The translations under genes were made by a program, and so were the position numbers. The notes beneath the pieces were generated by a model. The model did not search any database, had not been told where the DNA came from, and saw nothing but the letters and a program-made list of their open reading frames with translations. DNA of 64,000 bases, from the NCBI GenBank assembly GCA_001642005.1, contig LWCA01000028.1, forward strand, positions 1 to 64,000, in the 5' to 3' direction. This document shows, piece after piece, positions 50,952-62,085 of this stretch. This stretch comes from Intoshia linei. Its lineage: Eukaryota; Orthonectida; Rhopaluridae. The first letter of the stretch is position 1; each line of letters begins with the position of its first letter.

Positions 50952-52499
50952 TTAATTGTTAATCAAAGTTGATCTTGTTTCCTCCATTAATTGAGGCATC
51001 AGTCGTTTTTCTGGTGGAAGGTGGCTATTATAATTGAGGACAATTTCTCGATCGGCAGGGCAGCTTTTGCTAAATATTTCATCGTTATAAATGTGTTTCA
51101 AATATTCTTTAATTGATGGAAATTCATTGACAATGTCAGTTTTTTGAAATTGCTAAATAAACAAAATTGTAAGACTTGATTCGAAAATACCATCAAAAAC
51201 ACACGCGTATGGTGCAAAATCACAGAAAGACTACAATCCGAAAACGACAATTCGTCATTTTCAGCGAAACGTAGACCTTTCTGATGATTTTTAAGAAGGT
51301 GTTTGTCTATAGTGTGTAAGCTGTTCATTAAGGTTCCCAGCTTTGCTTCTGACCAAGTACGAACGTACTGCAAAAAATACTAAAATTATTATTATTTCGT
51401 TAATAGAAATTAACTCTTAGTGTGTTTGTATGCGTGGAGGCAGCATTGCCATATTCTTCGCTATTGATGCAATTGTAAAAATAGTCAAAACTATCTAGAT
51501 AGTCGTCAATGTCAGTCACAGATACGGCTGTTGTTTCTACGCCATTCTTTGTTATTTTCATAATGTGGCATTGGCTACCACTGCTGAAATTTCGTACCTC
51601 CTTCGGGGGATTTTCTTTGTTTCAAAATTATTTATATTTAAATTTTTTTTATTTGACAATATTACATTATAGTCAAAGGTGTTACAGTTATGTACCAGTA
51701 AAATTAAAAGAATTAGTTTATTTTTGTAAAATAAATTATTGCAGTTGCCAAATGTAATTTTATCTCAAAGCCTAGAAGACCGCTAAATTATGATTTTAAA
51801 AATCCTGCCATTAATATAATTTAATACAAAATACCATTTCAAGCCTTTTATGTAAAACCCCAACGCATTTACAAAAAACCTTTTAATCCAATTTTACCAA
51901 CCCTTAAGTTAAAGTAATATCTCTTTTCTTATATTTGTTTGAAAACTTTGATTTCACTGAAACCTCACCAGAAAACTGTTTATTTAACCACAAAATAAAA
52001 AACCAAAATTTTCTGAGTGCTGAGTTGTAAACATGTAAACAAGCGTGATTGTATTCAGTTTACAAATTCCTAAAGGTGTGGTGTAAATTATATATATATA
52101 TGCAATAGATCAACTAATACTCTTATCGAGAATTACATTATATAACATTCAAAATTCAAAAAGTAAGGTCACAATGTATTATCATTAAAAGATACCAATT
52201 GCAAAAGAAGTTACAGTAAGGTGAATAAGTTTATGTTTCATCATAATCATGAGAGTCATAAAATACGATTGACACATTTGACAGGATCCTAGCTTTTTCT
52301 AAAGCACTTTTATTTAACAAAAAAACAAGAAACTTTATCCATGCCAGCCTAAACTCAAAAATAGAATATACAAAAAACTTTATACCCTGACAAAATATTC
52401 AACACATGGTAAATCATTTGGCGTTTTTTCTTGTATACTCTAAAATAATTATGTATGTCCCCTGTAATAAATGTTTACTTGGTTCGCAACATCCGACAT
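50952..52499 (-). CDS. CLIC-like GST-fold protein with apparent 1-nt frameshift
   Basis: Read from 52499 down: exons 52479-52499 (MSDVANQ), 52386-52439, about 52270-52348, about 51417-51632, 51207-51367 and 50952-51156. The C-terminal helical half is clear: KGLRFAENDELSFSDCSLS, EYLKHIYNDEIFSKSCPADR. The N-terminal thioredoxin half starts CVEYFVRAGMDKVSC, the CLIC redox-site region (ELFVKAG-like). Right after Cys the frame hits a stop. Removing one T from a 7-base homopolymer (52319-52325 on +) reopens it and gives a segment of the expected length before the next exon. So either the assembly has an indel or the gene is disabled. CLIC proteins switch between soluble GST-like and membrane-inserted forms. 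Introns 52440-52478 and 52349-52385 are 39 and 37 nt. Confidence 0.7.
51740..52010. repeat. Minisatellite-family block in a CLIC intron
   Basis: It starts with TTGCCAAATGTAATTTTATC and AGCCTAGAAGACCGCTAAAT, then AAAAATCC and TTTTACCAACCCTTAAG units, the same terminal block and units as at 38720-39320. Confidence 0.6.
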
Positions 52500-52649
52500 T
52501 TGTGGAATAAAAATTAAATAAATACAAATAAAAAAGTTAGTATTAATAATATTTAATATCTATAGTAATAATAGAGCTATCACAATACTGTATAACTAAA
52601 CATATAATTGGATGTTTACAAATTAAACAACAAATATAAACAATGGCTA

Positions 52650-53006
52650 TTATTGCGGTAATCTTGACTTGGATAAATAATCCATAAACCTTGACGCTTC
52701 TAAAGATCGTTTTCCTAAAAAACGGTTGAATCGCTCGTCCGAATTTTCGATTCGTTCCAATAATCTTCGCAGTTCTTCAGATGCTTGTGATCCATATTGA
52801 TTAATGCTTCTCGTTTGCATAAACTCATCATTTAGACGACCATTAATTACTTTTCCATTTGGGTAACCGACGTCATTATAAAACTGCTTCCACTTTCTAA
52901 ATATCGGTAAAGCGACTTTGTTAACATCTGGGTCTGAATTTTGTGAATTTACTCCAACAAAGATTAAAATATAGTAGAATTTCATAAAACAATTTTTCGA
53001 AATCAT
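52650..53006 (-). CDS. Putative RFLamide-type neuropeptide precursor
   Basis: A 118-residue protein. The start contains a hydrophobic signal peptide (KFYYILIFVGVNSQ; cleavage predicted soon after). Near the C-terminus the sequence ENSDERFNRFLGKRS has Gly-Lys-Arg, the amidation and dibasic cleavage signal, so processing would release a peptide ending ...FNRFL-amide. A short C-terminal peptide (SLEASRFMDYLSKSRLPQ) follows. No other dibasic site is convincing, so the mature peptide could be long. A single amidated copy, small size and the Arg-Phe-Leu-amide end agree with a precursor named RFLamide in insect neuropeptidomics (my recollection of the name, not a search). An NPF-like long peptide is the main alternative, but NPF ends RxRF-amide. 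The gene sits 217 bp after the WNK-like gene and 150 bp before the CLIC start, all on the minus strand. Confidence 0.6.
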   Translation of the reverse strand: MISKNCFMKFYYILIFVGVNSQNSDPDVNKVALPIFRKWKQFYNDVGYPNGKVINGRLNDEFMQTRSINQYGSQASEELRRLLERIENSDERFNRFLGKRSLEASRFMDYLSKSRLPQ

Positions 53007-53223
53007 TATTAAAATGAAACTTAATGAAATCTATTGATTGCAACTTTTATTAAGAATGTAAATAAACGACACCACTTTTATTAATTGAAATGAGCAAAGT
53101 AATACATGTATAATTATAAACTAGGTACTACTGCAGAACGGATCAGAAGTCAAAATCGATAAAAGAACATACTAAAACATTTAATTTACACATGTCAAAA
53201 TATACACAGAAATTAAAACAATG

Positions 53224-56200
53224 TTAATTTTGATGATTCCCCATATTAGCATTAAAAGGACCTGGAGGATAATTCAAACTCTTCACATCATTAATATCCA
53301 TTTGGGCTGGGTTGAAATTGACAGGGTTGTAATTTGCATTATTTGAGTAAATGTTGCGGTTTAATGGCACGTAATTGTTAATAGGAATAAAATTTCGAGG
53401 ATACTGGTTTTGGCCACCCAGATAGGGTTGCTGCATTCTGTAATATTTCATATCGTTGGGGTAGTAATTTTGTGGAACCTGGATTGGTTTGTTCATAAGA
53501 TTATTTTGTGTATTTGGGTTAAAATTATAAGGATATGCAGGACGAGGTTGGTTCACCACAGATTGTCCGTAATTAAAAATTTCTGGTTGTCTGTAAAAAT
53601 CAAAAGACTGGCTGTATTGGCTCATGACAATATGCTGGTTTTGAGCTCGTTCATTTTCTGCGTACAAGTTATTATTATAAATTTTTTCTCTGTATATGTT
53701 CTCATTTTGTGGTTTTTCCATTTCGTTCATAAAAAGTGGATTTTGTCCATGATACATATTGTCATTTTGCAAATTTACTGGTAAAAATTTATCTGCTTTG
53801 GTATCAGGGCTACTTACTATGCTAGTATCAGTATGCATGTTTTCATCTCCAGCTCGGACATGGCTTTTATGCTTTCGTGATGAAATTATATTAGCTACCC
53901 TTGCTTTATCATGCGTTTCTTCGTTTTTGACATGTTTTGGAGCACGGTCATATGATTTTAAACTGTGGTTATTTTTACACAAACAACTCTTTTTACATTT
54001 ACTTTTATGGCGACGTTCACCCTTATGTTTAGAATGTTTGTCGCTACCTTCACATGTACTCGACTGACTAAATTCTGGCGTATGTTTTCCATGAGCATTC
54101 TTATCATGTTTTGACTTTTTACTTTTTTCACTTGGGACATTTCCTGATTGAGCATCTAAAAAATAATTTCAATAAAACAATTTGATTTTGAATTATATCA
54201 TACAAATTTTTAAAATGTATATATGAAAAAATTATGGTCAAATTCTATTAGTGCGACCATCAAATGTTAATTACCCAGTCAATTAAAAAATTATCTGTGG
54301 GTCTAATGTTTTCAATTGGTAGAGGTACCGAGTTAATTATACATTTTTAATTTTGTTGTCTAGCTTAACCTAGATGCAACGGAATATAAGTACAAATAAT
54401 TCAAAAATAAACGACCTTAAAAAAGTAAAATTAACAAACTATTTTATTTTAATGTACACTATCTGTAAATAAAAATAAACAAAACTTTTGATAACATAAT
54501 AATCCAGTTTTACATTTGCCATAATTAAAAAATTTTTTTAATTTGTTATTTTCCAAACTGTGGGTTTCAACTCTTTTATGTCTTACCTGTAACAATTAAC
54601 TAATTAATTAATTTCCACAACATGGAATACACTTAAGTGATAATGTTTCATAAAAGTAGTATAATTTGTACATCCAAGGACAGTTTAAACCAAGACGAAA
54701 TACGAGGCGTTCTAGTAAAAAAGATTGTGGGATTTTTTTGTCAAGTCTTTCAATTGCCTAATAATAATTAAATAAAGCAAAAAAAATCCCGCTCACAATC
54801 TTTTTTACTAGAACGTCTCGTAATCCGTCCTGGTTTAAGCTGTCCTTGGTACATGTTAGGGATAATTATCCCTATAATATACAGTACATTGTATTTGCAT
54901 GATAAAAATATATACAAATTAATAAACGTTTATCAAACTAATTAATTCACAACAAAATATCCTTTTATGTCAAACACATAATTTTTAATTTACAAATTGT
55001 AACATTAAACTTAAAAATACAATATATCTGACAACTTATTATTGATAACTCAATAAAAATAATTGCATTTCTCTGATAATGTATTTTTGTCGTTATTGCG
55101 AAAAATACAACCCAAATTAATAAATAAATAATAATCATTAAACTACATTATATATAGATGAATACATTTTTGTAAAAAATTTACAATATATGTAATAAAA
55201 ATTGGCTAGTCTTCGTCTCAAATTGTAATTTTGGGCAAGATTTTGAAATTGAAATTTATGATAATTTTAAAATCTATATTAGAGTGTATACATTTTTAAA
55301 TTCTAGGACTCGGTTGATTTAAAAAAAGGATATATGTGGTTTTTGACCTCAAGGACTCAATTTCTGATAAAATCTCAAACTCGAAAAACTACATTAGAAA
55401 TTTGAAAAACTACGCCTCTACCTTTCTTAACCCTTTCCCTTTCAATTTTATGTACTATCACTACACGTCTGAAATTAATAAGGCCGTCATTTACGGAAAA
55501 ATGAAATTTTACCAACTACGAAAGCTTTAAAAGATTGAGTAGTTCCATATTAACCCGTGTCACCCTCATCTACATGCATACTATGATAAACAATTACTAG
55601 GTGGTAGTTTAGGATTCCATTCTGTTACCCCTTTTTGTTTCATCATTAACGGGACAATTTTTTCAAAAAAGTATCGCCTGTAACTATTTGATATATTTTG
55701 CAATTCATAATTATGAATAGACTTCAATCTCATCATGGCTTGAACATGTCTAAAATAAATTAAAATAAAATAAAAAAAAAGTAACTTCATAACAGTTTGC
55801 TGGTAATCTTGATTATTGTAAAGGGCAGCCAGAAAATGTTGTTCCAAGTTTCCATCCTCCAAATTAAAATCAGTAGTAAAGTTAAAATTATGACTTTTAT
55901 AAAGACTATCGACATCAGTTTCAATAATATTAGAAGTGGAACTAAAATTATACGAATTTGCATCATTTGTATGAATAGGATTATTCCAGGATTTATCGGA
56001 AAACATGAATGGATTTAAACCGTACGAATTTTTATTGGTAAATCGATTTGAACGTTGATTCAAAGATTTTTGATCAATATTCTTAAAAAAAATTGAAGAT
56101 TCAGTGGATTCTGTTCCAATGTTTGTTGCGATTTTATTAATTTGAAAAATATTGTTACAAATGGAAACAAAGAGACTTCCGTAAAGAGGATCCGTAATCA

Positions 56201-59200
56201 TGGAGTCGCTAAGAATTTTTAAATTTAATTCAGTGTCTTTACTGTTTTCATCTTCTGGGATAGTTTTAGATATATGAAACTCATCATTAGTTGAATTTCG
56301 TATGAAATATGCAAACACTCCGATAAAAATTTTTTGTTCGTCCTTTTCAATATCGTACATAGATAAATTCAAAACATTAATACATTCTACAAGTTCCACT
56401 TCCAAATAATCCAATGATTGTGGCAGAATATTCAAATTTTTAGTTGATTTGGAAAATTCAAAAAGGGCCTTATAAATTGGTTTCACCAACTTTTGTTTCA
56501 AACAATAATTCACAGAATCTGAAAGTAATTCATTTCCAGCATAAGAAGTTTCCATGTCCTCATTATCATCTATATAAATCTTTTGAGATTCTGAACAAGT
56601 TTCATAATTCTTTTCCTCTTCCACTTCTACAGTGTCATTATTCTCACTTTCGATAATTTGTAATGTATCCTCCTGGTCTTCATTGTTTGACTGGACTTCG
56701 GTTTGGTCGTCGATAGATGTTACTTCAATGTCATTGTCTGTTTGAACTTCTTCCTGGTTGTCGTTAGATTGAACATCTTCATTTACAGAAACATCAATTT
56801 CATTGAAATCGTTTGTATCAATTTGATTAGAACTGTAATCACAAACATTGCTATGTTGCGTTTCGTCATTTTCATCTCGACTTTGACACTTTTCACAAGG
56901 ACATTCTTTTTCTTTGATGTCGTCATCCGTTGCCGACACTGCCACAGAATCTGTCTTACTGTTATCGATATTGCTAGAATCGATCATATGAGTATACTCA
57001 GAAGAACACTTTGGTTGTTTATTCTTGACGACTAAATCCATGGCTAAATCGCTTTCATTCTGATTAATTAAATCGCAATTATTAACAGGATCATCACAAG
57101 GTACTGCACTCATAATTGAAACATTTGAATGAACTGAATAAGAATCAAATTCATCTTGGATAGACGTTTTTGAATATTCAAGGCAGTAAATGTTATTTTT
57201 GGATATAGAATCAGATGGTTGGGCTTGATTGGATACAATCCAATTCGACTCACCTTCCACTTGCGTTGAAACTAGTCTTTTATTCTAAAAAAAATTATCA
57301 ATATATAAACACTAGGGCGTTACATTTTGTCCACAAGAAAATACATGGTCGCATAATAATTTACATTTTTCTTTAATTGTATAGTCAATACACTCTAATA
57401 TTTGCAAAAATGGACTCCCACACGACATTTAATATTAATTAAAAACTAACTTAAATTAGATTAGAATAGTTAAAAGGCAAATTTATTATCACTCAATATC
57501 AAGACCCTTAGGCGGTTTTCCTAGTTTTAAAAATTATTGCAATAAAATACTAAAACTTCACAACAAAATTAAAGCCAATTACACAATTAAATTTAGTACC
57601 GGATACTTGAAAAATACATAATTAATTAAAGTGTCACAATTTTTAAATGTTAATTTTAGGCTCTAAATAACATTTAGTAACAATTATAATTGTTATATAA
57701 GATCAAAATGTCACGTAATATTCTATACTAATGGTGGCCAAACACGGCCCGCGTAATCATGCTTTCATACTTATGTTTACATTCAAATTTTGAAATTTAT
57801 TGTTTACATTGTAAATTTTACATGTCACATTCTATTTAGATAATTAACCGTCTATTTTTGCGCATAAGATAAAATTTTCTTATCTTTATCTCCTTAATAA
57901 AACAATTGTATATTTTTAATTAGATTAACTAAATGCAATGATATAAAAATTAAATTGTTTGGTTGGTTTTATCAATAGTTGAACAAAAAAATTATTTTTA
58001 TTATTTATCAATAATAGACTAATTTTTTTTTATATTTGATCAAATTTTCTTTTATTGTTTGCAAAAAAATAATTATAAATACGTACAATTTTGAAACTTA
58101 ATAATTAAAATATACTCCAAAAATAATAATTGTTAATTATTCAAATGGAATTTTGACTCTTTAATATTTAAATAAAGCAATCAAATTTACAAGCCAAAAT
58201 AGAATTTTAATCAATTTAAATTGTTTCATGTGTATTCACGATATTTTATCGAATAAAATGAGTTTTTTGAACTCAAATTCAAGTGAATATCAAGACTCTT
58301 GCTATAAAAATTTAACACAAAACAATTGATATTCAAAAAAATAAATTTTTCAAAGTCAAATTGGAAAAACTAGGCCTTCGTTTTACAAAAATTTTTCAAA
58401 GAGTAATACTAAAAAAAGTTTAGCTACCACTGCAATATGCATGGGCGAAGGTGAATTTAAACATTTACCTCCAATTCTTTTGAAAGTCGTTTGATTTCGT
58501 ATATAATCATGACAAGTTCATTGAGAGGAAGTAAACGAAGATTTAATTTGATATCAAAAATACTCTAAAAATAAAAATTAAAAAATATGATTTAAAATAC
58601 AAATTATAATTACAAAATTTTCGTCATTACGAATGTCTGTATCTTTGTTATACCTCGATAAAATGGATAACCAATAATTATCATCGCTAAAAATAAATAC
58701 ATACATTACAATTTAAAATACCGTTTTGATTGATTCGTAAGTATTTCTTCTAATAAAAATAAAAATTATCGAATAAACTTGATAAAAACCTAGGCTGGAT
58801 ATTAACCGATCTAGTGATAGACTACTATACATTTCACCCGTATCTAAAGCAGAAAACTGATTGACATTTTCTCCTTCAAAAATTTTTTGATCGGTATCAT
58901 ATGAAGTAATCAAAATTCCACCTTCAAATATATCCGAAATAGTCAATGTTTCATCTGGAACGTCTTCACTAAAAATAAAAAAGTGTTATTTACACTAAAA
59001 AATATTACAAATCCAGTGGTTCCTGAATAGCGATAGGAGCTAAAATGAATTAAAATACAAAATCTTAATAATCATTTTAGTTCATGTAATGTGACGCCAC
59101 TTTATGTTTAAAATTGTGATTCTCAAACTAAAATGGTTACTGCAGTGCACTGGTACGAGAAAGATTAAATGAATATCATAGTTTATTTGCAACAGGAGTT

Positions 59201-60123
59201 TTAAAATCTTTCATACACCCATATATTTTATATAAATAAATTTACTTTGTTCCGAATCATAAATTATAACAGCGTTTCTCACCTTTTTTACTCTTGTGGA
59301 CCATGGAAATTTGTAGTTAGATTAAATTTTAACATAAGTTTCAATGGTGAACATTTCTTATTTATTCGAAAGAAATGTGTTATTTTTAATATAATATAAA
59401 TAATATTCTACTGATTCTTCGTAGTTGAGAAACGCTGCTCTATTTTTTGACATTTTTTGGAAAATATCAACCCAGTTATGGTTGAATAACAAGGTTTAAA
59501 AAAATATAGTATTCTACATTATTTATCTCGCATAAGTATATCAAATTCCAAAGTGGGAGTGTATTAGTAAAGTATAGATAAAATACTGCATTTCCATATG
59601 TAAAACTCTTAAAGTGTTTGTATTGTGCCGCAAACCAAAAAGTTTGAGAATCACTAGTTTGATTAAAAAAATACTCTGATAATCCAATAAAATTCTTGAT
59701 GTATCTATAGCGTATTTTATGTAGTCGTTCAATTTAGCTCTAGCAGCTTTGGTTAAACGCGGTAATATAAAGTATGAAGAAATTGCATCTCTAATTGAAA
59801 ATTCGGATCGCTCGTTTACTAAAAATTGTTAAATTAATATTAATAACTTGAAAACGTTTTTCAGGGTTTGCAGGTTTTGATTGTAGATGAAAAATAATTT
59901 TTGAACGCGGGTAAGCTATAAATTGATCCAATGCAACCTCCAGTTTAATTTCAGGTTTTTGTACAAAAAAAGGTAATTTTAATAATTCATCCATTGATAT
60001 TCTAACCAAATTATGACCATAAACTTAAAATAATACCTATCAGGAAGTTCTTCTATACATCTGAAAACTAATGCTTTTATTTCTAAATCCCTGATCATAT
60101 AAATTTCTTTCGGTTTTATTCCC
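53224..60123 (-). CDS. Divergent WNK-like kinase gene (C-terminal part)
   Basis: Exons read from 60123 down: about 60037-60123, 59856-60001, about 59669-59818, 58797-58966, 58620-58690, 58471-58562, 55594-57284 and 53224-54159. The first two encode the end of a kinase C-lobe (GIKPKEIYMIRDLEIKALVF, then RISMDELLKLPFF) that lines up with WNK kinases, followed by a segment resembling the WNK autoinhibitory PF2-like domain (SKIIFHLQSKPANPEKLNE). The large exon is acidic and Ser/Asn-rich. Its donor near 55594 (CCT A then GTAATTG) joins in phase to the last exon, which starts at 54159 with AQSGNVPSEKSKKSKHDK and becomes Asn/Gln/Tyr/Pro-rich. If not spliced, the protein ends SNCLS at 55581. The catalytic N-lobe was not found up to 64000. 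WNKs regulate cation-chloride transport through SPAK/OSR1. The WNK call is moderate. Confidence 0.5.
54674..54849. mobile_element. 176-bp near-palindromic MITE with TACAT duplication
   Basis: Arms of about 65 bp (CCAAGGACAGTTTAAACCAA... and the reverse complement CCAAGGACAGCTTAAACCAG...) share further identity through GTTCTAGTAAAAAAGATTGT. TACAT flanks both sides (54669-54673 and 54850-54854). Almost the whole unit is the two arms, so it would fold into a hairpin. It lies in the proposed last intron of the WNK-like gene. Superfamily unclear (5-bp duplication, or TA if Tc1-type). Confidence 0.85.
55230..55445 (+). repeat. Foldback-family fragment
   Basis: Shares the blocks AGGACTCGGTTGATTTAAAAA, TGTGGTTTTTGACCTCAAGG and ACTCAATTTCTGATAAAATC with 6050-6150 and 13905-13975. 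In the proposed last intron of the WNK-like gene. Confidence 0.55.
59270..59437. mobile_element. 168-bp hAT-like MITE
   Basis: Starts CAGCGTTTCTCACCTTTTTT and ends GTAGTTGAGAAACGCTG, a clean 12-bp terminal inverted repeat (CAGCGTTTCTCA). No matching 8-bp flanks were found, so the duplication has decayed or the ends recombined. In an intron of the WNK-like gene. Confidence 0.7.
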
Positions 60124-60240
60124 TAAATAATAAATAATTGTTTTGTAAATAAACATCATTGTATATATACAATGGGGCCAGGTGATCCGCACTTTTTTTA
60201 ATATCAAAATGGCATATACATTATCATATACTATATACCA

Positions 60241-60640
60241 GTGATTCTTAACCTGGGAAATAGCGCCCCCCTTGGAGCGATATGGGTGGCAAAAATATTT
60301 TTATCGCATCAGTTGGGATTCCAATATAACATCAGATTATAACCGTTCAATGAGCCTAGCTGGCACAGTCGTTATAGTCACATGATTATTTTGTAGAAAG
60401 GGTTTGTATTCATTTTTGGAATGTTACTATTATCTATTGGAATCTTAATGTTACTATTGGCCTTTCCATCTACTTACCTTGTTGAGAAAAGTTTTAGCGT
60501 AGTAACTGATCTTCAATCAAAAAAGCGGAACAAACTACATTTATCAAAACAGTGACTTAAAATTATGCTTAACAAATATAGCTCCTGATATTGAAAAATT
60601 ATCAAATAATCATCAATATCAGGGTAGCCATTAATAATAA
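60241..60640 (+). pseudogene. hAT transposase C-terminal fragment
   Basis: CAGTGATTCTTAACCTGGG near 60240 is a hAT-type terminus, followed by GCGCCCCCCTTGG. At about 60450-60550 the plus strand encodes LLAFPSTYLVEKSFSVVTDL then KKRNKLHLSKQ and a stop: the dimerisation end of a ZBED-type hAT transposase. Most of the gene is missing. Confidence 0.75.
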
Positions 60641-61485
60641 ATTTTATCTTTTCTTTGTAAAGCTTAAACATTTATAATGTCATGATTCCATTTAATATTT
60701 CTAATTTCAAATTTGTTAAATTTATTCATTATAATATATTTTTCTTTTTTTTACATACTCAGTTTTTATGGTATTTTTTGTATACATTATTTTCATGATC
60801 CATCAAATTAAAAAAATAATTTCCAATTTCATTTGCATATTTCTTGAGATACCAAAAAAACAATCATTAATTGCTTTTTTTATTGTATTCTGTATCAAAT
60901 CTACTGTTAAAAAAATTTCTGTATAACATGCATTGCACATTCATAACCTTTGTAAATTAAAAAATATCGATTGTCTTTATGAGGCGATAATTTTATTTTT
61001 GTTGAAAAATGGCCGAATACGATTGCGATTTAATGATTACGATAAAATGATGGCTGAGATGCGGCAATGGCCGCCAAGAAATTTGAGATTGAACCGTCAT
61101 ACATTCTTAACTGTAAACAAAAGAGAAACAAAAAATTTCATTGAATATTTGACCTAAGTAAAAAACCTGTATGACAAAATAGCGCAACAAATTTGTAGAA
61201 ATTTTGAATTTTTAAAAAAACAAGTTGTTAATTAAATTCATCATTACGGATATTAAATAAATGTACTCGTCCTAAAAGCTATGACATGTTTGCCTAACCC
61301 GAATTATAATGAGGACACTTTCAATTTAGATATAATAATGATCAAGGATGATACCAGCATTGCTGTTTTATTACCAGCAAAATTAATCAATTTTTTGAAT
61401 ACGATTAAATTTTGATGTATAATCACAATTTGAATTAATTTAGAATAAAATCTCTTATTATCATTTCATATTATCGTTCAACAGC

Positions 61486-62085
61486 ATGAATTCATTAAAA
61501 CACTTTAAAAAAGACGGAGTTAATTACATGCAATGTTTAGTATGCTCAAAAAGAATCAAATACATAAATTCTCATTCACACATGGCGTCATTGAGGAACC
61601 ATTTAAAAATACATGGTGACTTGGACAATGTTTCTGTCACGCCAAAAATAACGAGTATTTTAGCAATTAAGAAAGATGAAAAATTTCCAAATTTGCCACA
61701 TATTCCATATCATTTTGTTAAGAATATACAAGATAATTATTCTTCACTATATAGTAATTACTCTGGAATGATTGATATTCAATATGTTGATACTATAAGT
61801 GGAAAGTGGAGAGATGACTACAATAAGTTGTATCAATTGGTTAATGGTCATAAAACCCTTAGAACTTATCATTGCAATCCGAAAATTAACTTTAGAAAAC
61901 CATGTAGCATCTCAAATGCTAGATGGAACTCTAGAAGTATATACTGCCTCAAAGCTTTTATATTAAACGTGGATAGAACGCCAAATATGATCGAAGCGTG
62001 TAATTTCATATCTTACGTGTGGAGCAATTGCTGGTTTACGTGTCGTTTCCAAAAAGACACCTACAAACCTTTGGTAATTATTTAA
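61486..62085 (+). CDS. BED-type zinc-finger, transposon-derived ORF
   Basis: A 199-residue frame. YMQCLVCSKRI and HMASLRNHLKIHG place CxxC and H-x4-H at BED-finger spacing in the first 45 residues. Later SISNARWNSRSIYC resembles the (H/N)ARW segment found in uncharacterised transposon-derived proteins of insects and cnidarians. The frame ends before a full transposase; an overlapping frame to 62270 and a second ORF at 60933-61157 (RQWPPRNLRLNRHTF) suggest the remainder is broken up. I do not know the family. Likely mobile-element debris rather than a host gene. Confidence 0.45.
   Translation: MNSLKHFKKDGVNYMQCLVCSKRIKYINSHSHMASLRNHLKIHGDLDNVSVTPKITSILAIKKDEKFPNLPHIPYHFVKNIQDNYSSLYSNYSGMIDIQYVDTISGKWRDDYNKLYQLVNGHKTLRTYHCNPKINFRKPCSISNARWNSRSIYCLKAFILNVDRTPNMIEACNFISYVWSNCWFTCRFQKDTYKPLVII

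Noticed and set aside
52650..53006. Call as neuropeptide F precursor
   Set aside because: The length and helix would suit NPF, but the C-terminus is FNRFL-GKR rather than RxRF-GKR. Kept only as an alternative.
53410..54067. Two overlapping plus-strand frames over 100 codons
   Set aside because: Antisense of the Asn/Gln-rich exon of the WNK-like gene; no start context or family match.
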